Assembly: GCA_938036435.1 (NCBI GenBank)
Contig: CALHPU010000060.1
Span: forward strand, 57,690-121,689
Origin: an uncultured Pirellulaceae bacterium
GTDB lineage: Bacteria; Planctomycetota; Planctomycetia; Pirellulales; Pirellulaceae
Direction of reading: 5' to 3'
DNA length: 64,000 nucleotides
Shown here piece after piece: positions 56,011 through 64,000 of this stretch. The notes beneath the pieces were generated by a model. The model was not told the origin of the DNA and did not search any database. It worked only from the letters and a program-made list of their open reading frames with translations. A program made the position numbers and the translations under genes. Within the stretch, counting starts at the first letter, position 1; every line of letters starts with the position of its first letter.

Positions 56011-59000
56011 ATGCGCTCCCCCTATCGCTCACCAAATTTCCCCACTCATTCGCGCCCTCCGGGAGCCCGATTGTTTGGTGGCGTCGTGAAATTCTGCTTC
56101 ATCGTGGGCTTGATACTGGTCGCGGCATGGTTGTACTTTGAAACGACTGTGCGTTCCAAGCTTGCCGCAAAGATTGAGCAACGTCTGAACCAGACATTAG
56201 CCGACAGCGGTTTGCGCGTCAGCGTGAAACAGGCTCAGTTCTTTGAAGGAGAAGGCGTCGCTCTAAATAACCTCGCTGTTTCCTCAAGGTCTGCCAGATT
56301 CGACTCGTTGCCAGCGGCAAGAGCAACGACCAATCAAGATCCGACACCATTGGTCGAATTCTATGATGCGTTTGTGCACTTGCCAGTTTCTATGACTGAT
56401 ATGGTGTTGGGGCAGATTGCTCCAGAGCGAATCGACATCCGCCGCGCCCGTTTGAATCTGGTTCGCGAAAACGACGGTCAGTGGGAGTTGGCGAGGTTCA
56501 TTTCCGCTTTCAAGCCTCAACCAAGCGCAAGGCCAATTCCAGTCAGTATCAAAGATTCAGAGATTCAAATCGTTGACAACACGCGGCAGCCACCGCTGAT
56601 TCACAGATTGACTGACGTTCAGGTGGACTTCCAAAATTTAATTCGGCAAGGTCGGGAGTTGACCCAAGTGATTTTTCGCTGCGTCGGGAGCGAAGTTGGA
56701 GGGTTTGAGATCACTGTTATCGCCGACGTTCGATCGGGAGACTTCGACATCCACTTCAGCACGCGCGATCTGCGCATGTCCCCTGCCCTGTTCGCGTTGT
56801 TGCCAGAGTCGATTTCGCACAATCTAGCGCCTATCAAAGCGCTTACAGGCACCTTGGAAACCGAAGGACGGGTCACAGGTAATTTGAACGAATCGTTTCC
56901 GAAGTTTATCGCCACCGGAACCCTGAAGGATTTTGCAGTCGATGACGCGCGTTTACCGGCACCATTGACGCGTGGAAGCGCTTCGTTCCTGTTGTCTGAC
57001 ACTGAGGTGAATGTGACTAACGCCGGGGGGCAGATGGGCGACGGGATTTTCCGCGTCAATTACCAACAGAAAGGGCTGTTTGAACGTAGTAAATGGAATT
57101 TGTCCGGGGTCGCCAAGCAGTTAGAGTTCCATCATGTGATCGCGCTTTCGCATTTGTTTCCCAAAGGTTGCGATCGTTTCTGCAAAGATTTTTCTCCGCA
57201 AGGCCAATGCGATATCGAATTTAAACTTGGACACAACGGTGATTCCAAATTTCGGCAGCTGAGCGCAGATTTACGCGATACATCATTTCGTTTCGTCAAG
57301 TTCCCGTATTACGTGGATCAGTGCGAGGGACGCGTCGAATTGCTTGACGACGTCATGACGGTTGATTTGAAATCGATGTCCACAGCCGCTCCAATGACTC
57401 TCAAGGGCAATATCACCAACCCCGGGGTAGAGGCTACCTACCATTTGGATATCGCAGTTCCGGGCCAAGTTCCGATTGACGAAAAACTGCTCAAAGCGCT
57501 CGATGCGATCCCGCCACTGTCGCGGGTCGTTCGGGCGTTTCGTCCGACCGGTCAGGTTGGCGGTACGGGCACGGTAATCAAACGATTGCCACACGGTGAA
57601 GTTGATAAGTATTTTGATGTTGATCTCAAGAATGTGGACATTCGACACGAGAATTTTGCCTATCCAATCCGAAACATCAACGGCATGATTTCCGCAGCGA
57701 ATCTTGATTTTAGCTTCCGAGATCTGTCCGGTGTAAACGGAAACGGCTCGATCACGTCCGCTGGTCAATGGAATCCACGACAAGGACTGATTAGCAATTT
57801 TGTTTGCCAAAACGTTAACTTGGATGATCAGCTAAAACACGCATTGTCGCCAGAGCTGCAAGAGATTTGGAATGGGTTTCGACCGAGAGGTACCGTGGCA
57901 GCGATGAAAGTGAACATGACGATGCCGATAGGTCACAAATCAGTTAACGTGGTTCTTGACGCTGATTTGCAAGATCCGGGCCGTGGAAAATCAAATGTGT
58001 CAATCTTTCCGCATTGGTTTCCTTATGAGATTAATCATTTGGGCGGCAAAGTGCTAATCGGCGATGGTCAAATCAGCGCTCGGGCCATTAATGGCAATCA
58101 TGATCGCACTTGGTTATCTTGCGAAGGAACAGGAAGGTACTCTCAAGAGTCATGGTCAGTCACACTTGGAAAACTGTTGGCAACATCGGTCAGTGTTGAT
58201 GAAGATCTTCTGGCGGCATTACCGACGTCTTTATCGCCACCTGTCAGACAAATGAAGTATGAGGGATTGCTGAACGTTCAAGGCGAGATCACAGTTGCAG
58301 GAGTTCATCAGAACGTGTCGGTAAGTGATCGACACAAGCCTTACGCAGATGCAAACTATTTTTTGACCGATCCAACGATGGCTTGGGATCTGAAGTTTGC
58401 GATGAACAACGCGAAGATGTTGGTTGGATTGCCATTGGAGAGCGTGTTTGGCGAAGTGCACTTGCAGGGAATATACGATGGCAAACGCGCAGAGTGCACT
58501 GGTAATTTGGGTATCGATTCGCTGAGTATTTATGGCGCCCAAGTCACCGACGTGAAGGGCCCGATATGGATGGATAACGACCGCGTGTCCGCAGGCACTT
58601 TGGTTAACCCGCATGGGCAGACTGTCACCGGAGGTAATGCCCAGACTAAACAGTCACTCACCGGTACGCTCTACGGCGGGCTGGCGAAACTTGATGCGAC
58701 GATGGCCAACGACAGCGGAGGAGAGTTCTATATCCAAACGACGATGGCCGATGGAAACATCAAGGAAGCTTGTCTGGATTTTGCTCCAAGTGTCAAACAG
58801 GTCCAAGGGCGCGGCTTCGTCGCGATGCGGATGGGTGGAAACTACGATGACTACCATTCTTACCGAGGGACCGGTACGGTTCAGCTTCGTGATGCAAAAA
58901 TCTATGAACTTCCTGCAATGCTCACGCTTTTGAAAACGCTAAATGTGGGGCGTACCGATAGGACGGCTTTCGATTCGAGCAATATTAACTTCTTGGTCAA

Positions 59001-59358
59001 TGGCACGGACATCGATTTTGAAAGAATCGAACTTGTCGGCGATGCAATTTCGCTAATTGGCAACGGCCGCATGAACCTTGATCAGGATTTAGATTTGAAT
59101 TTCTACTCGATCGTGGGACGCAATCGAATTCGAATTCCTCTTCTCAACGAACTTTATCATGCCGGTAGCCAACAAATTATGTGGATCAGCGTCGACGGAA
59201 CGTTGTCTGATCCCAAGATGAGTCGCGAAGTATTGCCTCAATTGAATGATTCTATTCGTCAGCTATTTCAAGCCCCACAACGCTCCAACGGGCTCCAAGG
59301 TGGTGTCAACCGAACTGCCGGATTTCAACAGCCAGCCGGTGCGGGATTTTTTCGCTAG
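56011..59358 (+). CDS. AsmA-like / DUF3971-type large envelope protein
   Basis: 1115 aa from the ATG at 56011; the frame opens 30 codons earlier with a TTG, but this Met better precedes the membrane helix (about 26-45, FCFIVGLILVAAWLYF). A short N-terminal anchor is followed by more than 1000 residues of beta-strand repeats, with an AsmA-type C-terminal region (LRDAKIYELPAMLTLLKTLNVG... LNFYSIVGRNRIRIPLLNELY, about 970-1080). AsmA/TamB-like proteins form long bridging grooves thought to carry lipid between membranes. The last residues are Gln/Gly-rich. The subfamily is uncertain; the architecture is clear. Confidence 0.78.
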   Translation: MRSPYRSPNFPTHSRPPGARLFGGVVKFCFIVGLILVAAWLYFETTVRSKLAAKIEQRLNQTLADSGLRVSVKQAQFFEGEGVALNNLAVSSRSARFDSLPAARATTNQDPTPLVEFYDAFVHLPVSMTDMVLGQIAPERIDIRRARLNLVRENDGQWELARFISAFKPQPSARPIPVSIKDSEIQIVDNTRQPPLIHRLTDVQVDFQNLIRQGRELTQVIFRCVGSEVGGFEITVIADVRSGDFDIHFSTRDLRMSPALFALLPESISHNLAPIKALTGTLETEGRVTGNLNESFPKFIATGTLKDFAVDDARLPAPLTRGSASFLLSDTEVNVTNAGGQMGDGIFRVNYQQKGLFERSKWNLSGVAKQLEFHHVIALSHLFPKGCDRFCKDFSPQGQCDIEFKLGHNGDSKFRQLSADLRDTSFRFVKFPYYVDQCEGRVELLDDVMTVDLKSMSTAAPMTLKGNITNPGVEATYHLDIAVPGQVPIDEKLLKALDAIPPLSRVVRAFRPTGQVGGTGTVIKRLPHGEVDKYFDVDLKNVDIRHENFAYPIRNINGMISAANLDFSFRDLSGVNGNGSITSAGQWNPRQGLISNFVCQNVNLDDQLKHALSPELQEIWNGFRPRGTVAAMKVNMTMPIGHKSVNVVLDADLQDPGRGKSNVSIFPHWFPYEINHLGGKVLIGDGQISARAINGNHDRTWLSCEGTGRYSQESWSVTLGKLLATSVSVDEDLLAALPTSLSPPVRQMKYEGLLNVQGEITVAGVHQNVSVSDRHKPYADANYFLTDPTMAWDLKFAMNNAKMLVGLPLESVFGEVHLQGIYDGKRAECTGNLGIDSLSIYGAQVTDVKGPIWMDNDRVSAGTLVNPHGQTVTGGNAQTKQSLTGTLYGGLAKLDATMANDSGGEFYIQTTMADGNIKEACLDFAPSVKQVQGRGFVAMRMGGNYDDYHSYRGTGTVQLRDAKIYELPAMLTLLKTLNVGRTDRTAFDSSNINFLVNGTDIDFERIELVGDAISLIGNGRMNLDQDLDLNFYSIVGRNRIRIPLLNELYHAGSQQIMWISVDGTLSDPKMSREVLPQLNDSIRQLFQAPQRSNGLQGGVNRTAGFQQPAGAGFFR

Positions 59359-59394
59359 GTCGCGTTTCAAAATTGCCGGGCGTGCGTAGAGCAA

Positions 59395-60306
59395 TCACTT
59401 CTTCATGTATACCGAGATGTAGACCACACCCAAGATTACGATTGCGGTGCCTACTACCTGAGCGGTCGTGAAAGTCTCGCTCAAGAAGATCGAGGCCAGC
59501 ACGATGGTCGATACTGGACCAATGCCGCCAATGATCGCTGCGTTGCCGGCGCCGATTCGTTTGATGCCTGCTGAAATCAAGAAAGACGGGATCACCGTTG
59601 CGAAAATCGCCATCCCAAGTCCGTACCAGTAGACCTGTGGTGGGTATTGGAGCAACGTCGATGGCTCTATGGTTAGCAGGAAGTGTACACTGACGCAGAT
59701 TGAAGACACAATCATCGCGTAACAGGTAAACGTCCACACGCCCAACTTGGGAATTAGTTCACCGCTGCCAACAAGATAGATTGCGTAGGTGGTTGCAGAA
59801 AGAAAGATCAATCCCACGCCCCACCAGTAATTTTCTGCCGTGGTTGTCTGGACACCAAATCGGATCGCAACCCAGACGCCGGCGTAGCACAACGCAATGG
59901 CGATCCACTGATGTTGCGAGATAGGTTTCTTCAGCCAGAATCCGGAAATCAGCAATACGATGGTGGGATAGAGATACAGGATCACACGTTCTAATGACGC
60001 CGGAATGTATTCCAACCCGGCGAAATCAAAATAGCTGGCCAGATAGTACCCCACCATCCCCAACCCAATCACTTGAGGAAGGTGAGGGATGATCGGAACT
60101 TGGTTTCCAAAGCTGGTTGCGCGGTAACGCAACCAAATTGCGATGGCAACGTAGATCGGAAGCGCAAAGAGCATCCGCAATAACAGCAGCGAAACAGCAT
60201 CAATGCCATACGGCAGCGCCAGTTTCACCATGATGGCTTTGGCCGAAAACAGAACGGCCCCCAGAAATACGCTCGCGCTGCCTAAGAGCCGTTCTGAGGA
60301 GGTCAT
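59395..60306 (-). CDS. EamA/DMT-family transporter
   Basis: 303 aa from the ATG at 60306; an upstream start would add 30 polar residues. Ten predicted helices in two EamA repeats, with GLEYIPASLERVILYLYPTIVLLISGFWLKKP closing the first and RIGAGNAAIIGGIGPVSTIVLASIFLSE closing the second. These are drug/metabolite exporters of amino acids or other small molecules; the substrate is unknown. It converges on the AsmA-like gene with only 36 bp between the stops. Confidence 0.85.
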   Translation of the reverse strand: MTSSERLLGSASVFLGAVLFSAKAIMVKLALPYGIDAVSLLLLRMLFALPIYVAIAIWLRYRATSFGNQVPIIPHLPQVIGLGMVGYYLASYFDFAGLEYIPASLERVILYLYPTIVLLISGFWLKKPISQHQWIAIALCYAGVWVAIRFGVQTTTAENYWWGVGLIFLSATTYAIYLVGSGELIPKLGVWTFTCYAMIVSSICVSVHFLLTIEPSTLLQYPPQVYWYGLGMAIFATVIPSFLISAGIKRIGAGNAAIIGGIGPVSTIVLASIFLSETFTTAQVVGTAIVILGVVYISVYMKK

Positions 60307-60514
60307 CGTAGAGCTACTTCGGGATGTAGCAGTCCGCAGTTGGTTCACAGAAGGAGACTCGCAATTAGAGGGTTTCGCCAAGCGATAGAACGACACGACC
60401 AGAGGACACTTGATTCAATCACAAGGTTCGATCTAGATTTCTAAACCGAATGTTGATTGACGAAAACTGAAAGGCGATACCTTAATCTGTGCGCGTTGAT
60501 CAGACGAGTCTACG

Positions 60515-60550
60515 AAAAAAGGTGATTGCAAGAAGAGTCTTGCAATCACC
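60515..60550 (-). terminator. Rho-independent terminator after the DUF11 surface-protein gene
   Basis: On the minus strand a perfect 13-bp stem (60550-60538 with 60533-60521), a 4-nt loop and six Ts (60520-60515), 31 bp after the stop codon. Confidence 0.93.
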
Positions 60551-60580
60551 TGAGCATTTTACGTCCGTTGTAGACCGCGA

Positions 60581-63500
60581 TTAACGGCGATTAGAGGGAG
60601 AAAGCCAGTTTGCGAACCGCTTCAAGAAAGATGATCGGCACGAGTCTTCCGAGGTCCCAATCATTTCTTGACAAGGATCGCACTCGGATTCCATTGGAGC
60701 TTCGATCACTTGTTCTTCCTCGATTGGGCATTGGTCTTCCGAGATAACCTCATCGCAGCCACAAGCCTCGTCAACGATTGGCTCGACCGGTTGAGTGACA
60801 ATCGATTCGCTGCACGGGTCACATTCCATGATGCTGCCGCAAGGATCGACTGGTTCAGGGCATCCGCAATCGCATTGGTACTCACACCCACAGTCTCCGA
60901 TTTCACCGCTAAAGTCTGGTGCATAGCCACCGGTGACTGCCCGCCCGCTATCGAGGTTAAGCGGATCGGCGTTGCCGTTGATTGGAACACCCGAATAAAT
61001 TGGTCCCGGAGAACCAAGGAAGCCACCGATGAGGCCGCCAACAGGTGATAGGTTCGCTGGCAAGAATCCCGGAAGTCGCGGTGGGTTTCCAGATGCTCCC
61101 GGCAAGTCAGCAAACGATTCTTCGGCTGGTAGCGCCTCAGCAAAAGTGGCCGCTTGGAATGCTTCGCCGAAGCCAAGCTCAATGTCTGTGGTTGCTCCTG
61201 AAATCGGACCATCCTCGAATCCTTCAGGTTGCGTTTGCGTGATGGAGTAGGTTCCCGCATTGAGGCCATCGAAAGAGTAATTGCCGTTAGCGTCTGTCAA
61301 CACAGTGACCTCAACTGGATTGCCGTAGATGTCGGTACCCGTCAATGTGATCTCGACCCCTGCGATTCCACCTTCGCCCGCATCTTGGACACCGTCCTGG
61401 TCTTCGTCCAAGAATACCGTTCCCGTAATAGAGCTAGTTGGAACCGGTGGTGGATCGAACAAGGTTGGATCGTCTGATGTTCCCTGATCCGAAGGATCGC
61501 TTGGGTTAGTCGAACTCGGGTCAGATCCGCTATCGCTGTCGTCAGTAGCAACGATCGGTGCGCCACTTGCATCGGTCAACGGACTTCCGTCGGAACTGAC
61601 CGCCGCACCAGAACCCTCGACCTGATTCTCTAGTGGTGCAACCACTTGAGTTGGATCGATCTCGACATCGAACTGAATCGTGAACGAATCACCGGCTGCC
61701 AACAGGCTGTTGGATGTCGTATCGATCAGCTCGATTGAGCTGCTGCCGTTCCAGCCGGTCGAGTTAACCGAAACGGTGCTCGCGGGATCGCTAGGAGCAG
61801 TCGTCAGCGTTAGGTTGCCTGCGTCAACGAAGGGAGCCCCGAACTGAGCCGCCAGATCTTCCAGCAAACTCAGATTTGCCAGGGCGACGTTTCCGGTGTT
61901 CTCGATCACCAATTCGTAGGTTGCGACGTAGTTGCCTGCATCCGTTAAGACCGGTTCGCCTGCAATGGATTTTGCAATTCCTAAATCGGCAACCACTAGA
62001 GGACTAATCGATTCTTGCAAATCGTCGCCAGCGGTCGTCGGATCAACTTGATCTCCAGTCGCAGCCGTTGCGATGTTGGTGATCGTATTGCCCGCTTGTC
62101 CCGCGTCGAGGGTTCCGGTCAATGTAATGATCGCAATGCCGCCCTCGTTAAGCGTGCCAATGGTCCACACTCCAGTGGCCGCATTATAGATGCCTTGTGA
62201 CGCGGTGCTGCCAGTGAATGTGACGCCTGGTGGCAGTTGGTCGACAAGCGAAACGCCAGTTGCTTGAGCGGCTCCGTTGTTGGTGACCGCAATTTGGAAC
62301 GTGACCGAGTCTCCCTCCGACGGTGTCGGATTACCAGAGATCAGTGTCTTCTCGGTCACTAGATCAGCAAGGTTCTCGACAACGAGGGATTCGTCTAGGT
62401 CATCGCCAGCAGTCGTCGGATCAGGTTGATCGCCAGAGGCTGCCGTTGTGATGTTGGTCAGTGTGTTACCACCTTGGCCTACATCAACGGTGCCTGTCAA
62501 TTCAATGGTGGCAACAGTTCCTTCGGCGAGTGTGCCGATGTCCCACAACCCGGTTGCGGAATTGTAGGTGCCTTGTGACACAGCGCTGCCGGTGAAGGAA
62601 AGGCCTGCTGGCAATTGATCGGTCAGTGAGACACCTGTCGCCCGAGCCGTTCCGTTATTGGTGACCGTAATCAAGAAGGTCACCGAATCGCCTTCTTCCG
62701 GTGTTGCATCGCCGGAAAGCAATGATTTCTCGGTGACTAAATCAGCCAAACTTTCCACAACAAACGCCGCTCCTAGGTCATCTCCAGCAGTTGTCGGATC
62801 CGGTTGATCGCCGGTGGCTGCGGTCGCAACGTTAGTGATGGTGTTACCACCTTGACCCACGTCCACCGTACCGGTCAGCTCGATGGTTGCGACGCCACCT
62901 TCGTTAAGCGTTCCAACGGTCCACAGTCCGGTCGCCGAATTGTAAGATCCTTGCGAGACAGCGCTGCCTGTGAAGGTAAGCCCTGCCGGTAATTGATCGG
63001 TCAGTGATACGCCGGTGGCCTGCGCCGCACCGTTATTGGTGACCGTGATCAAGAAGGTCACCGAATCGCCCTCGGCGGGTGTTGAATCGGCAGAGAGCAG
63101 CGCCTTTTCAGTAACCAGATCAGCGTTGGCGTCAACAACGATGGATTCATCCAGATCATCGCCACCGGTGGTTGGATCCGGTTGATCGCCGGTGGCAGGT
63201 GTGGTGATATTGGTAATCGTGTTACCACCCTGTCCCACATCGACGGTACCTTCGATCGTCAACGTAGCCGTTTCGCCAATGTTGAGCGTTCCAACGTCGA
63301 AGAAACCAGTGGCCGCATCATAAGTACCTTGGCTCACGACGCCGTTACCAGCGGTGGCTGTCAAACCTGCCGGCAGCAAGTCCGTCAGTGAGACGCCAGT
63401 GGCTTGAGCCTCGCCATTGTTGGTGACTTCAATCACGAAGGTGACCACGTCGCCTTCGAGCGGAACTGAGTTTCCACTGGCAAGCGTTTTGACGGTAACC

Positions 63501-64000
63501 AAATCCGCGTTGGCATCAACAACGATGGATTCATCCAGATCATCGCCGCCGGTGGTTGGATCAGGTTGATCGCCTGTTGCGGCAGTGGTGACATTAGTGA
63601 TTGCGTTGCCGCCTTGTCCCACATCGACGGTACCTTCGATCGTCAAAGTAGCTGTTTCGCCAATGTTGAGCGTTCCAACGTCGAACAAACCAGTGGCCGC
63701 GTCGTAAGTTCCTTGGGTAACGACGCCATTTCCAGCGGTGGCCGTCAGGCCTGCCGGTAGCAAGTCCGTCAGTGACACACCGGTTGCCTGAGCCGTGCCG
63801 TTATTGGTGACTTCAATTTCGAAGGTGACCACGTCGCCCTCCAGCGGATTCGGATTCCCGCTGACAAGCGATTTAACAGTGACCAAATCGGCGTTTGCAT
63901 CAACGACGAAGGATTCATCCAGATCATCACCGGCGGTGGTTGGGTCGTCTTGATCGCCCGTCGCCGCAGTGGTGATGTTGGTGATCGTGTTACCACCTTG
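60581..64000 (-). CDS. Large surface protein with tandem DUF11 repeats, SdrD-B domain and Cys-rich tail (5' end outside window)
   Basis: At least 1139 codons; the frame is open to the right edge, so the N-terminus is missing. Five full DUF11 units of 126-128 aa plus part of another (pattern ADLVT-K...[27 protein letters not shown]...GQGGN-ITN), one divergent unit (ADLGIAKS...), a Ser/Asp/Pro linker, a calcium-binding SdrD-B-like domain ([19 protein letters not shown]), and a tail with about 14 cysteines in pairs such as CDCGC and CDPC, ending SPSNRR. It is probably cell-surface or wall-linked, with the tail cross-linked by disulfides. An adhesion or stalk-like role is inference. Confidence 0.85.
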   Translation of the reverse strand, partial: QGGNTITNITTAATGDQDDPTTAGDDLDESFVVDANADLVTVKSLVSGNPNPLEGDVVTFEIEVTNNGTAQATGVSLTDLLPAGLTATAGNGVVTQGTYDAATGLFDVGTLNIGETATLTIEGTVDVGQGGNAITNVTTAATGDQPDPTTGGDDLDESIVVDANADLVTVKTLASGNSVPLEGDVVTFVIEVTNNGEAQATGVSLTDLLPAGLTATAGNGVVSQGTYDAATGFFDVGTLNIGETATLTIEGTVDVGQGGNTITNITTPATGDQPDPTTGGDDLDESIVVDANADLVTEKALLSADSTPAEGDSVTFLITVTNNGAAQATGVSLTDQLPAGLTFTGSAVSQGSYNSATGLWTVGTLNEGGVATIELTGTVDVGQGGNTITNVATAATGDQPDPTTAGDDLGAAFVVESLADLVTEKSLLSGDATPEEGDSVTFLITVTNNGTARATGVSLTDQLPAGLSFTGSAVSQGTYNSATGLWDIGTLAEGTVATIELTGTVDVGQGGNTLTNITTAASGDQPDPTTAGDDLDESLVVENLADLVTEKTLISGNPTPSEGDSVTFQIAVTNNGAAQATGVSLVDQLPPGVTFTGSTASQGIYNAATGVWTIGTLNEGGIAIITLTGTLDAGQAGNTITNIATAATGDQVDPTTAGDDLQESISPLVVADLGIAKSIAGEPVLTDAGNYVATYELVIENTGNVALANLSLLEDLAAQFGAPFVDAGNLTLTTAPSDPASTVSVNSTGWNGSSSIELIDTTSNSLLAAGDSFTIQFDVEIDPTQVVAPLENQVEGSGAAVSSDGSPLTDASGAPIVATDDSDSGSDPSSTNPSDPSDQGTSDDPTLFDPPPVPTSSITGTVFLDEDQDGVQDAGEGGIAGVEITLTGTDIYGNPVEVTVLTDANGNYSFDGLNAGTYSITQTQPEGFEDGPISGATTDIELGFGEAFQAATFAEALPAEESFADLPGASGNPPRLPGFLPANLSPVGGLIGGFLGSPGPIYSGVPINGNADPLNLDSGRAVTGGYAPDFSGEIGDCGCEYQCDCGCPEPVDPCGSIMECDPCSESIVTQPVEPIVDEACGCDEVISEDQCPIEEEQVIEAPMESECDPCQEMIGTSEDSCRSSFLKRFANWLSPSNRR
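61985..64000 (-). repeat. Tandem DNA repeat encoding the DUF11 units
   Basis: Equivalent points of the unit (the Ala-Asp-Leu codons) fall at about 61983, 62361, 62739, 63117, 63501 and 63885, giving periods of 378, 378, 378, 384 and 384 bp. Adjacent units are highly similar in DNA, so copy number may vary by recombination. Confidence 0.85.

Overview
The window looks like a chromosome segment of a marine, algal-polysaccharide-degrading planctomycete, most likely of the Pirellulaceae/Pirellulales type. The evidence is a PSCyt1-DUF1549-DUF1553 protein paired with a DUF1501 protein, a DUF1559 pilin-like gene, duplicated dockerin-like C-termini, many twin-arginine Gfo/Idh and TIM-barrel proteins, and intergenic micro-repeats of a kind I recognise from that group. 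I found no rRNA, tRNA, CRISPR array or insertion-sequence transposase.

Layout. (1) 0.3-7.7 kb, minus strand: a periplasmic alginate/uronate cluster with a Tat Gfo/Idh oxidoreductase, a PL6 lyase, two Tat AP-endonuclease-2-type TIM barrels, a PL5-like alginate lyase and an Asp-box propeller. (2) 8.0-11.9 kb, plus strand: a tightly overlapping nonulosonic-acid operon (Gfo/Idh, SDR, CMP-sugar synthetase fused to a KdsC-like phosphatase, NeuB without a SAF domain). It converges on 11.9-16.4 kb, minus strand: a TMTC-like GT-C/TPR protein, a GT-B-like protein and a flippase-like membrane protein. (3) 16.5-22 kb: a gamma-family PLP enzyme, a repeat-rich gene-poor stretch, a LysM protein and a nucleotide-translocase-like transporter. 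(4) 22.2-36.8 kb: a long minus-strand series plus one divergent gene. The series is GntR regulator, RhaT-like transporter, aldose 1-epimerase, Zn alcohol dehydrogenase, SDR, aldehyde dehydrogenase, enolase-superfamily cycloisomerase, GH117, PSCyt1/DUF1553 and DUF1501, with KDPG aldolase divergent. Together these fit catabolism of 3,6-anhydro-L-galactose from agar or porphyran. (5) 37-41.8 kb: a dockerin-tailed secreted protein, an interrupted DUF1559 gene and a DUF937 protein. (6) 42-46 kb: homoserine dehydrogenase, an ApgM-type proposed homoserine kinase and leuB. (7) 46-54 kb: an outer-membrane barrel, hflK-hflC, a small Cys-rich protein, ymdB-rny and tilS. (8) 54-64 kb: an MFS transporter, an AsmA-like giant, an EamA exporter, and a surface protein of tandem DUF11 repeats with a Cys-rich tail that runs off the right edge.

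How the parts connect. The alginate lyases and the anhydrogalactose route would both feed 2-keto-3-deoxygluconate, so the KDPG aldolase can serve both; no KDG kinase is in view. A palindrome, ATTGTnnACAAT, occurs between gntR and eda, upstream of the PSCyt1 gene and upstream of the dockerin-protein gene, which suggests one small GntR regulon. The other notable non-coding signals are a 158-bp palindrome-bearing element in two inverted copies (98% identical, 20 kb apart), several long hairpins between convergent genes, and a 13-unit heptamer array that fills the whole gap between two convergent stop codons.
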